Of a stretch of 64,000 nucleotides of DNA, positions 1-9,299 are shown one piece after another. The notes under the pieces were generated by a model. The model was given only the letters and a program-made list of their open reading frames with translations. It was not told the origin of the DNA and did not search any database. Position numbers and translations under genes: made by a program. The stretch is from Macrolepiota albuminosa (taxonomy: Eukaryota > Basidiomycota > Agaricomycetes > Agaricales > Agaricaceae). How positions within the stretch are numbered: the first letter of the stretch is position 1; each line of letters starts with the position of its first letter. The stretch is taken from the NCBI GenBank assembly GCA_027475525.1, contig JAMWFC010000044.1:683340-747339 (forward strand), written 5' to 3'.

Positions 1-109
1 AGAATAGAAACAGTAAAATGAAATAATGTCAGAAGAAATAAGAGAATGAATGAAGGGAGAGTGAAGAAATAAGGAGTGAGAAAAGGAAGAAATGAGGAGT
101 CCCCTGACA
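1..109 (-). repeat. Gypsy-1 3' LTR, first 109 bp
   Basis: This segment matches the end of the right-hand LTR (about 6131-6239) with very few differences. On the minus strand it begins TGTCAGGGG at position 109, directly after the polypurine tract. The remainder of the LTR is outside the window. Confidence 0.9.
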
Positions 110-180
110 TCACCCCCCCTCTAGAGCGTGGCGTCTCAACGTGCTGGATAGAAGTAGTTCTGGATGGCCTGGTCTACCTT

Positions 181-1500
181 AGAAAGAGAATAGAGGCCTC
201 TGATTGCCTGGGGAGCGTTGGGATGCTGTTGATAGAATTCCCAGACCAAAGCAGGGGCATGGACATTCTCTTGTGGCTCCCAGGAGATGTCCTCAATTCC
301 ATAGCCCTTCCACTTGACCTTGAACTGAAGCTTGTCTTTAAAGAGTCAGCTATCTAGGATTCGTTCCACTTCATACTCTTCTTGATTGTCTACCAGAACT
401 GGAGGTGGAGGTGGCTTGTGGACATTGACCTGGAATTGGATCCTTTGGAGCTGGAGAGAGCTTCACCACATTGAAGACTGGATGGAGTCAACTCATTCCA
501 CTAGGCAGCTTGAGTCAATAAGCTAGTGGGCCTACCTGCCTTACTATAGGAAAGGGTCTTAGACAACGGTGAGAGAGCTTCTGAGAAGGTCAGGTGGTAG
601 CATGTCAGAGGCATCCAGGTAAACTTGATCTCCAGGCTTGTACTTGGGGGCTGGAGTTTGTCCACGATCATAGTAGCGGGCCATGTCATCCTTTGCCTTA
701 GCTAAAGCCGCCTTGGCTTCCTCCTGGGCTGCCTTCATCCGATCTATGAACTCGTTGACAGCTTCATTCTCTGAGGGTCATCCACAAGGCTCGAATCCCA
801 TCTGAGGGTGTTGACTAGTATCTAGAAGGAAAGGAGACATCTGGGTGGCAGTGTGTACACAGTTGTTGTATTGAAACTCTGCCTCTGATAATAGGTCATC
901 TCAGTCATCCTGTCATTCATTGCAGAAGAGCCAGAGATACTGTTCTAGCTCCTGGTTGACATGCTTAGTCTGGCCATCAGACTGGGGGTGGTAGGCTGTG
1001 AAAGTGTGGAGTTTGACATGAAGGAGGCGATACAGTTCTCTAGTAAACTCTGCCACAAACTGAGGTCCACGGTCAGAGACATAAGCATCTGACAATTCAT
1101 GGAGTTTCCAGACATGCTTCCAGTACAGATTGGTGGCGCCCATGGCTGAGCAGGTAATGTGGGTTGGAATAAAATGAGCACGCTTGCCACAGAGATCCAC
1201 TACCACCATGATCGTGTCATATTCATGAGAGTCTGGTAACTCAACAATGAAGTCTACTGAGGCCACACTTCAACGCTCAGCTGGGATAGGCAATGGATGA
1301 AGCTGTCCCATAGGAGGCTGACAACGAGGCTTAGTCCAAAGGCAAAGGTCACAGGTGGAGGTGTAAGAGCCAATATACCGTGACATTTGAGGCCACCAGT
1401 AATTCTGCGAGACCAGCTCCAGTGTCTTCCATCTGCCAGGATGTCCTGCAACTTGAGAGTCATGATGCTGCTTCACAATCCGCCTCCAGAGGTCTGGCAG
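181..1500 (-). pseudogene. Gypsy-1 integrase with C-terminal chromodomain (broken)
   Basis: The product would insert element cDNA into chromatin. From 1476 downward an HHCC zinc-binding module ends in CDLC, followed after an in-frame stop by the catalytic core (1266-913): the first Asp in SVDFIVELP, the second in VSDRGPQF. Thirty-five residues after the second Asp, where the family has Glu in the motif QTE, this copy reads QTKHVNQ, so the acidic residue is replaced by Lys, a G-to-A type change. Past further stops, positions of about 392-215 encode a chromodomain (EEYEVERILDS, then VKWKGYG and SWEPQENV), which marks the chromovirus clade and in relatives binds modified histone tails. Frames are interrupted at least four times, so this is a pseudogene. 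Confidence 0.85.
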
Positions 1501-1789
1501 GTTGGGGACATAAATGCGTCCCTAGAAGGTGAGAAGACCATTCTCCAAAGACCACTTGTCGGTGCAGACAGACTTCACTCCAGTTTTCTCTCAAGCATGC
1601 AAGGCCATGGCAGCCTTAGCTACCAGATCTTCTTGAGCGCCCTTCCAGTTACCTTGTCAAATGTCTCGAAGGATGCTCACTTCTTCTCCCTGGCCAACAC
1701 ACCTTCCAGAGCATGGATAGCAAATAGTTCTGGCTTCAGGAGTACAATATTGTCATTGTCACTAGCTCCTGAACCATGATCTGCTCACC

Positions 1790-3246
1790 TAGAAAGCGCA
1801 TCTGGCTTGCCCATGCTCCATCTGGGTTTGTGATGCAGAGAGAAGTCAAAGTTGGCCAAATACAAGTACCATTGAGCCTGTCAGCAGTTAAGTTTCTTGG
1901 CTGTCCAAAAGTACTCTAAGTTCTTGTGATCAGTCCACACCTCAAATTTATGCCTGGCACCCTCAAGGAAATGTTGCCACTCCTCAAATGACTGAATGAT
2001 AGCCAGCATCTCCTTGTCATGGATCTCATAATTTTGCTCCACAGCATTGAGACTCTTGGAGTAGAAGGCCACAGGATGCCACTTACCATCCTCCCTTGAC
2101 TGCTGAGAGAGAACAGCTCCAGTAGCAAAATCTGAGCTATCGGCTTTGACACAGAAGGGAGAGTCATCATCTGGGAATAGGAGGACAGGCTTTGAAGTAA
2201 CTGCCTGCTTGAGGGCATCAAAGGCTGTCTGCTGTGCTGCATCCCAGTGCCAAGGAGTGTCCTTAGTGGTGAGATCAAAGAGGGGCTGGGCATGGTGTGA
2301 GAAATCCTGAATAAACCTCCAGTAGAAGTTGGTGAAACCCAGAAAGGCCTGAACCTCCTTCTTGTTCTTAGGCTCTGGCCACTCCGCCACACCAGCCACC
2401 TTGACTGGGTCCATCTCAGCCATTCCATGAGAGATGATCAGTCCAAGATATTCAACCTTAGTCTGCTCAAACTCGCATTTCTCTGGCTTAAGATAGAGCT
2501 GGTGTTGGCAAAGACGTTCCAGTACAATGCATGTAATCCAACAATGCTCCTCTAGAGTCTTGGTATAGATGAGAATATCATCAAGGTATACACATACAAT
2601 ACCTTCTGCTATGAGGTCTTGGAAAATGTTGTTCATCATGGTCTGGAAGGTGGCAGGGCTATTAGTGAGGCCAAAGAACATTACCAGAGGTTCAAAGAGT
2701 CCACAATTTGTTCAGAATGCTGCCTTCCACTCATCACCTTCTTTGATGCGCACATTGTTGTAGCCCCAGCAGACATCCAACTTGGTAAAGTAGCACACAC
2801 CTCGGAGGTTGTTGACAAGCTCTGAAATGAGTGGTAAAGGGTAGCAATTCTTCACAGTCACCCCATTCAAGACTCGGTAGTCCTGAACCAGACATAGAGA
2901 TCCATCCTTCTTCTTAATAAAGAAGACTGGAGAGGCCATCAGAGACTTTGAGGGATGGATGCAACCAGAGTCTAAATTCTCCTGCAAAAAGGCATCAAGC
3001 TCATCCTGTTTTCTGGGAGAGAGGATAGACCTTGCAGCTAGAGGGCTCAGCATTGGACGTAAGCTCAATCGCATGGTCCCACTGCTTATGCTTGGGAAGG
3101 GAGTCAAATGATGCTTTAGAGAAAACATCCTCAAAGTCTTGCAGGTGATGAGGAACTGCATCTCGGAATGACTTAGGAGCAGAGTTGGCAGCAAATGCCT
3201 GAGCTAGCCGCTGGAAAGTAGTTTGGCTAGCTCTAATCTCTGCCAC
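1790..3246 (-). pseudogene. Gypsy-1 reverse transcriptase and RNase H (broken)
   Basis: Three overlapping frames together cover a Ty3-type reverse transcriptase. The fingers region has SPVFFIKKKDGSL and DYRVLNGVTV (ORF 3194-2712), the palm has TKLDVCWGYNNVRI, and the catalytic motif VYLDDILIY lies in ORF 2681-1881 and is intact. The thumb/connection motif AFLGFTNFYWRFI follows, then RNase H with VKADSSDFATGAVL, the acidic motif YEIHDKEMLAI and WTDHKNLEYF. The expected segment between WKAAF and FGLTNSPATF is shifted out of frame. The usual GKPDALSR-like end of RNase H can be read past a stop near 1880-1790. Enzymatic residues are mostly preserved; the damage is frameshifts and nonsense codons. 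Confidence 0.88.
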
Positions 3247-3381
3247 CGTTGGTGGAGGTCATAAGGTAGTTGCATAAATCCTATCACCTGTCTCAATAGC
3301 CTCGTCTGGAGACTCTGGGTCAGGAGCACACCCAAATTCACCCTTGCATCTATCTTCCATCTGGGCTTTACTCACTACACC

Positions 3382-3909
3382 TCAAACGTCCTCATAGAGG
3401 GCCTCTCTATAAGAGAACATCAGAGGGGGAGGATCCAGTAGGTCAAGGTCTGCAAAGGGGAGGTGTCTAACTTGGCAGGCCCAGATAGCAGCACGCTCAC
3501 GGACTGCCTCTCTACGCTCCTCTCTAACTTCCTTGGTACATGTGGAACACTGTTGAGGGCAGCAGCTCATGCTCACCTTACCCTTGGCCCAGTCAATCTC
3601 AGGATTGTGATCATGCAGCCAGGAGAACCCAAGTATCATGTCCTGCTTTCCTAGGCTGGTGACCACAAAGACAGCATGCTCAGAATGTGTCTGATAATGA
3701 AGGACTAAATCCACCACTGAGCAGATGGATCCAGCTTCATTGAGTGTACCGTCAATGTCATAGACTGGAATAGGGTGAGAGAGGGGTCGGGTAGTGAGCT
3801 GGTGTTGTTCCACATAATGGGTGTCCAGGAAGAGTCCAGTAGCACCACTGTCCAAGAGAGCTATGATGCTTTGAGTCTGCTGAGTGTCAGGTGTTGTCTC
3901 AATCTCCAC
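3382..3909 (-). pseudogene. Gypsy-1 retropepsin-type aspartic protease
   Basis: A 175-codon open stretch contains the retropepsin signature ALLDSGATGLFLD near residue 17, in which the catalytic Asp of DSG is intact, and the downstream hydrophobic motif DMILGFSWLHDHNPEIDW typical of gypsy proteases. In an active element this domain cleaves Gag-Pol. It lies between the gag zinc knuckle and the reverse transcriptase, in the expected order. It is listed as pseudogene because the polyprotein frame around it is broken; the domain itself looks whole. Confidence 0.85.
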
Positions 3910-4319
3910 ATTCAGATGCAGAGAGTTGGGAGAGAGAGTGGAGGCAACAACATAGCGACAAGGAAGACATTGTTCCCAAGCTGGGACACATGGTTGTCAG
4001 ACAGGAGAAGGAGGAGAGGAGGTCTTAGCTGAGGCTTGGACCAAAGGGGTATTCTGTACGTCAGAGGGGGTGCTTACAGTTTCAGTCAGAGAATCAGGAA
4101 CAGGGAGCAATACATTAGAAGGTTCTACTGATAGACATGTAAACTGATTAGCACCGGGCAGTGGAAGTGTACAACTCATCCATTGCTCTATTGAAAATCC
4201 TCCTCTGCAGAACCAAAGGACCTATCCGATGGTTCTGCTACAGCTTCCACAGGACCCAAGGACTCATCCAAAGGTTCTGTTTCAGTCTGTACATCTGGGG
4301 AGGGGTTTCCTCAAACGTC

Positions 4320-5461
4320 TCAGGCAGCAAGGAGCTGGAGAAGAAGCTCTTCCTGCTCTAAAGCTGAGAGATAGCGCACCTCCAACCCCTGGGGGCAATA
4401 TCGAGCAAAGTGACCAGGCTTTCCACAGCAATGGCAGCGGAGAGGAAGGGAGGAACGTTGATGAGAGGCATCAACGTCCATAGGTACCCCAAGAGGGAGG
4501 GGACATGCTGCAGGTACCTGAGCTGAGAGTGGAGCACGGAATGGAAAGGAGGGCTGGATGGAATAACAAGCAGGAAAAGATGCCTGTGAGGTGGAGTGAG
4601 AGGTGATTCCATGGTGGAGCTCACGGAGGGCTGGATGGAATAACAAGCAGGAAAAGATGCCTGTGAGGTGGAGTGAGAGGTGATTCCATGGTGGAGCTCA
4701 CATTGTAACTCCATGAGCTGCCACTGATCCTGTGTTACCTGATACCAGGTCTCAATACTTGTGTCGTCAGGTTGTCCCTCAGCCATGCTGTCAATCCAGT
4801 CCATGAGAGAGGGAAGGAGGCCATCTTGAAAGGTGAGACAGAGCTGAAGACCATCTGGATAGCAGGCCTGTTCAGCCAGAGCTCTGAAAGAGTCAATATA
4901 CTCATCTAGGGTCCGCTTCCCCTGCCCATATCAATGAGGATCTCGGAGAGTGAGGGCTGCCACCTTAGCAGGGTCCAAGGGGAAGAACTCTGTCCGAAAC
5001 TCCTTCTCAAACTGATCCCAACTTCCAAAACTCTCCACTCCTCCAGGGTGTCGAAAGACTTGTAGTGTGTATGTTGAAGCTTGCCCAGACTTCATGTAAG
5101 AAAGAACCCAAGTGATCTTGAGAGCATCAGAGGGGAAAGCCTCACCACTGAGCTGAATATAGGTGATGCAGGACTGCAGAAAACGCTTGCCTATCGCTTG
5201 GTCACCATTGAATGCGTCTGGGAGTGCTGGGCAAGGAATATTGGCATAAACTGGGGAGGAGGCCCCAAAGCAAGGGACTGGGGGTGTGTCAGCCCTAACT
5301 GGAGGTGCCTGGAGAGGGGTAGGAGCAAGAAGGAGGCACTCTAAGAGGGCCTGAAGGGAATGGGAGATGGTGTCTGTGGCCTGATGTAATCCAGCAAGTT
5401 TGGTGGTGTGGAGGGTGAGGGAAGCTTGAGTAGTCTGCACCTGAGTCTCCAGAGCAAGCAA
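4320..5461 (-). pseudogene. Gypsy-1 Gag with CCHC zinc knuckle (frame broken by a 77-bp duplication)
   Basis: The N-terminal frame (5461-4931) has a heptad-like start (residues about 1-45) and then a capsid region (FNGDQAIGKRFLQSCITYIQ, WDQFEKEFRTEFFP) like the Retrotrans_gag family. Capsid continues at 4804-4700. The C-terminal part holds the nucleic-acid-binding knuckle CHCCGKPGHFARYC, a CX2CX4HX4C pattern, near 4440-4395. The frames 4804-4358 and 4646-4320 both contain the peptide ELHHGITSHSTSQ because a 77-bp segment is exactly duplicated at 4548-4701; the duplication shifts the frame between capsid and knuckle. Confidence 0.8.
4548..4701. repeat. 77-bp perfect tandem duplication (1 of 10)
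   Basis: Positions 4548-4624 and 4625-4701 are identical, and the match stops at exactly 77 bp on both sides. It splits the Gypsy-1 gag frame. Probably an unmerged contig overlap. Confidence 0.95.
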
Positions 5462-5684
5462 GCGACCCCAGGCATCATTCTGAGGGGCAGAAGCGTCCAG
5501 GGGAGTGTCTGAGGGGGCTGGTTGAGTTATAGAAGCAACAAAGGGGCAGGGAGTAATCCAGTGGAGAAGGGACCTAAAGGGGCAAGAGAGGGCTCAAGCA
5601 GGCTGAAGGGGGCTCCCAGACCGAAATGTAGAGACTTGTTCTGCTGTAAGGGCGACCTCTAGAGGCTGTGGCTCAGTCACACAG

Positions 5685-5747
5685 CTGGCAGAGGGAGATC
5701 CAAAGTGTATTAGAGTATGTACTGACAATATCATAATAACTACTCAC
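5685..5747 (-). other. Intron-like 63-bp segment in the Gypsy-1 leader bounded by direct repeats
   Basis: On the minus strand the segment begins GTGAGT and ends CCAG, like a fungal intron. A repeat of about 20 nt (core TGGATCTCCCTCTGCCAG) lies just upstream of the donor and again at the acceptor end. The same arrangement is found in the second family copy at 41799-41861, so it predates both insertions. Splicing is inferred, not shown. Confidence 0.45.
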
Positions 5748-5787
5748 CTGGCAGAGGGAGATCCAAAGAGAACAAGTCTAGGGATTC

Positions 5788-5941
5788 CCTATGCCAGGTT
5801 GGATGCTTCTGGGGCTTCTGAAGCATGGGAAACAACTATACAGTACAACAAAACCTTAAAAACTCCTATGCCAGGTTGGATGCTTCTGGGGCTTCTGAAG
5901 CATGGGAAACAACTATACAGTACAACAAAACCTTAAAAACT
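5788..5941. repeat. 77-bp perfect tandem duplication (2 of 10)
   Basis: Positions 5788-5864 equal 5865-5941 exactly. It lies at the inner end of the Gypsy-1 5' LTR. The related LTR near 41.7 kb has only one copy of this segment. Confidence 0.95.
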
Positions 5942-6239
5942 TGAAAATTGACTAACCAAACAACTGTGCAAACAAGGCAGGAAAACTCTGGACTTTAGAA
6001 GTCAGAAAGGCAAACTCTGGCTTATATAAGCAGTCTGGAAGTGGTGCTGAAGGGCCCACACTTGTCTGAATGGTAGCTAAAGAACCAGAGCATCTCCAGG
6101 GCTGAGAGGAGTACTAACAGATAGTGTTGAAAGAATAGAAAAAGTAAAATGAAATAATGTCAGAAGAAATAAAAGAATGAATGAAGGGAGAGTGAAGAAA
6201 TAAGGAGTGAGAAAAGGAAGAAATGAGGAGTCCCCTGAC
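5792..6239 (-). repeat. Gypsy-1 5' LTR (about 371 bp plus a 77-bp duplication)
   Basis: On the minus strand it starts TGTCAGG at 6239 and appears to end CCTGGCA near 5792, a short imperfect terminal inverted repeat. A TATA-like CTTATATAAG at 6021-6030 is a likely U3 promoter. The inner border is inferred from the second family copy, which ends CTTGACA at 41754. Confidence 0.7.
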
Positions 6240-6540
6240 AGATACCCCTCCTCCTTCAACACATTCTGGACAGTCTGGAGAGAGACAGAGTTGGAAATGA
6301 TGTTGTTGATAAGATTGGTGGCCTGGACAGCTGTATCAAGTCTCCCAGTTGAGATTTGATGAATAATAGTCTGTTTATCATGTGAAGTAAGCTTAGCAGG
6401 ATGGCCTCTAGAATGGTTTTTCATTTCCAATCTTTACCAATCCTCCCAATAGTAGACTTCCCTAGACCAGTTGTAGCCTCAATCTAGTGCAGAGAATACC
6501 CTTCAGCAAGAAGAAAAGCAATAACAGAGTGTTGTGCAGG
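6240..6540 (-). mobile_element. Tc1-D, internal fragment of Tc1/mariner transposase gene
   Basis: On the minus strand this matches the 5' half of the transposase gene of the copy at 57747-59336, including the helix-turn-helix region and the segment DTAVQATNLINNIISNSVSLQTVQN. It is bounded on the left by Gypsy-1 and on the right by Gypsy-2. The 5' end of the same element continues at 20708-21074, so Gypsy-2 split it. The 3' part should lie beyond the window start, past Gypsy-1. Confidence 0.85.
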
Positions 6541-6774
6541 TATAGCATAGTGTGCTATGTGGCTACAGCCACATAGCTTTTAGTTAGTAGAATTAAATAA
6601 AATTATATTATATTTTATATAACATAATTTTATTTATATTATTATAAGTACTTACTTAGCTGCTGCTTATTAAGCAGCTTAATTTTATGTCAAACTACAT
6701 AGTCAATAGACCATATTGGTCTGATTCTGTGCAGTGTGACTGCTAAGCTCTCTCAACTCCATAACTACATTACA
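6541..6774 (+). repeat. Gypsy-2 5' LTR, 234 bp
   Basis: It matches 20474-20707 end to end with roughly 15 mostly transitional differences. It begins TATAGC where the other copy has TGTAGC, a decayed terminal TG, and ends ACATTACA. It contains several short palindromes. Confidence 0.92.
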
Positions 6775-7174
6775 TTTTTTTGAATCTGCCAGCTAGGATC
6801 TATTGCCTAGCATCCAACATCAGTTGCAGAGTTTGTTGACAGAACTCTATCAGCTTCTCAAGCTTCTTGCACAGCCACACCATGCAAATTTTAAACAAGG
6901 AATTGATGAGTAACCCTATATTTGCAGTCACCACAGATGGTGGGCACAACATCTATGACTCACAAGATGACCCAGTAGACACTCAGAATGTGCAGGTGTC
7001 CAATATGGGCCAGTCAGGGCCCAAGGCTTAAGATCAAGATTAAAGCACTGACTTTTTTTGGAAATGAGAGTGAGGCCTGGAGAGCTGAAAGCTCATATTA
7101 TGAGGGCCAGCACTGGCCATGGGATAAAATGCCAGGGGGACTAACTCTCCCAGTTATGCAGCTGCCAGCAGGAC

Positions 7175-7957
7175 TGTCAGATTCTGCTGAGTTGGGGGCT
7201 TTCTAGGAAAGCAATGTCCTTATAAGGCAGATATGATCTGCATATACTTGGATGTCTAGAACTCCAGACCATGCTCTGGGGTTCAAGATGCAAAACAAGG
7301 GGTTCCTGGAGTAAGGGACTTAGTCTGAGAATCAGGAAAAGTCAAGGTGGTTTTGGAATTAAAGTTGAGTCGAGAACTGGGGGTTCTAAGACAAAATCAG
7401 AGTTAATAAATTTTAAGTTGCAAAGTGCATACCAATTTCAAGAGCATGTGTATGAGTCAAAGCATGCCAGTAAAGCATGCCAGTCAGTGCATATTAGTCA
7501 AAACCAGAGGGCATGCAAATAATCAATGTAATATCAAGACTAAAGTAATACAAGTAGGTAACTACTCTTTAATTACATGTGGGGGTTACTCTGGGTTTCT
7601 GAGGAGTTCTAGGATGTCTGGGCGGTCCCAGGAGTTAATAAGTGGCAGTGGGCAGAAGAGGAGCTATATACCAGGGATCATGCATGTGGAGCACATGATC
7701 AATTGGCATGAAGGGGAGGTCATGATGCATGATACATAATAGCTGGGGTAATTGGCGTGATCTGATCGTTGATTATAGGGTAATGGCCATGCCAGTGGGT
7801 AGTTCTGGGGTCCATGATGCAGGGCTGTCAGGGGGTGCTGTGTGATGGCAGCACTGGCAGTAATGATAGCAGGAGTTGTGTTGTAGAGTCGGTGAGGGGT
7901 CCCAAATGGAGTTCTGAGGGTGTCCTAAGGTGGTTCTGGATAGGGAGGGTCATGACA
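7175..7957 (+). mobile_element. Solo LTR of family S, inserted in the Gypsy-2 leader
   Basis: The 783-bp segment starts TGTCAGATTC and ends GTCATGACA, and is flanked by a perfect 5-bp target duplication AGGAC (7170-7174 and 7958-7962). Related copies occur at 43000-54853 (interrupted) and 55468-55992. No internal region is attached, so it is a solo LTR left by LTR-LTR recombination. Terminal TGTCAG and CTGACA-like ends suggest a gypsy-type source; the autonomous partner is not in this window. Confidence 0.88.
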
Positions 7958-8181
7958 AGGACCTCAATAGTGATGACACCAACTGTGGTTGGGTGCACTG
8001 GACGTTACACAGTACAATGCCATCTTCAGTGCCTGGTCTGCATAGTTGTGAGAAGTCCTGACAGAGTTCTGGTGTGCTTGAGTAGATGTGATAAGATGTC
8101 ATGCTAGATAATAGCGCCATGGATGCTATCTAGCAAACTGTAAGTGCTGTAATCTAGACAAAGATATTGAAAAGAAAAAAA

Positions 8182-8335
8182 ATAGCACAATATAATGTGT
8201 CTGTAGATGGCACTGTAAATGATGATGATGATAAAGACAAGGCTAGCATCTAACTTAGATAGCACAATATAATGTGTCTGTAGATGGCACTGTAAATGAT
8301 GATGATGATAAAGACAAGGCTAGCATCTAACTTAG
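8182..8335. repeat. 77-bp perfect tandem duplication (3 of 10)
   Basis: Positions 8182-8258 equal 8259-8335 exactly; the match ends at both borders. It lies in the Gypsy-2 leader. Confidence 0.95.
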
Positions 8336-8764
8336 TAACAAAGTTAGGTCAAGCTAGCGCAATTTGAATGCTGAGTGAACTGTGTGCTCAAAGAATTACG
8401 ATTTGTTGTTATATACAATGTAGTAGCTATTTTTTATACTATATGCTACTGTATTTCTAAGATGAGTCTATTTGTAGCACTGCCAATTAGTGCCTCTCCT
8501 TGTAGTTCCAACTAATAGTGACATGTCAACAGCAACCAGCAGCATATGGATGATGGCAACTAACAGTGTTATAGCCCATTGGCCATAATGATTCCAGACT
8601 GACTTAGAATTGTATATCTCTGCTCACTTTTTAGTACAATTCTAATTGGCCAGGCTTCTTTAGGATATGGTCAGAAAATCCTCAACAGATGCTGTGAGCA
8701 CTAATATAAGTGCTAAGCATTGTATCAATTTCTAATAAGTCAATGTTGGTGCCATTATTATTGA

Positions 8765-8918
8765 TTTTTTAGACTTCTGATTGAGATGCCTTGTCAAATG
8801 GCAATGCCTCATGCTAACCCCTTCCAGAATTGATCAGAGTTTTTTTTAGACTTCTGATTGAGATGCCTTGTCAAATGGCAATGCCTCATGCTAACCCCTT
8901 CCAGAATTGATCAGAGTT
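8765..8918. repeat. 77-bp perfect tandem duplication (4 of 10)
   Basis: The period is 77 bp; the border is ambiguous by one base because of a T run. It lies in the Gypsy-2 leader/gag region. Confidence 0.95.
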
Positions 8919-9299
8919 TAGTCAGAGTCACCTCCCTGCTGCGTGCTAGTACTATGAGTCCTGAGCTTCCTAAATCCTTGAAGTTGATGGATAGTGTATG
9001 CTGAGAGACTAATAAATGTTGGATGAGACTAATAAGTAAAGTCTGTAGCAAGGCACCAAAGCCAAAGATGTTCTGAGTCCAAGAAGATCACTAGAGTCGC
9101 CAGTATGTTGAATGTTGGTAAGCCTATAATGTCCCTTGATGTGCTCAGCCTGAGTAGAAGCCTATCAACAGTTTAGTCAGCTGGTGTCTAAAGGGCCCCC
9201 TGATGAGGCCAGGCAGTTGATAGGCACCTCAAGCACCTTGGAAGTCACTGACTCATCAGTATGGACTGGGGAATATATACCCCCAACTTGGAATACTGG

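Larger units (their letters stand above)
1..6239 (-). mobile_element. Gypsy-1: Ty3/gypsy chromovirus, degenerate, 3' LTR cut by window start
   Basis: Reading on the minus strand the order is 5' LTR, leader, gag, aspartic protease, reverse transcriptase, RNase H, integrase, chromodomain, polypurine tract, 3' LTR. This is the standard chromovirus order. The sequence at 1-109 recurs at about 6131-6239, so the 3' LTR enters the window and the rest lies to the left. The purine tract reads AGGGGGGTGA on the minus strand just before the LTR start TGTCAGGGG at 109. The coding region is broken into several frames by stops, indels and two 77-bp duplications, and the integrase has lost its catalytic glutamate, so the copy is inactive as assembled. 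The element sits inside a Tc1/mariner copy that resumes at 6240. The target duplication cannot be checked because one end is missing. Confidence 0.9.

Noticed and set aside
1387..1779. Plus-strand ORF of 130 codons within Gypsy-1
   Set aside because: It lies opposite the integrase/RNase H coding strand and has no domain; a shadow of the real frame.
7000..8110. Plus-strand ORFs of 72-104 codons near 7-8 kb
   Set aside because: They lie inside the solo LTR at 7175-7957 or its flanks and have no protein features.
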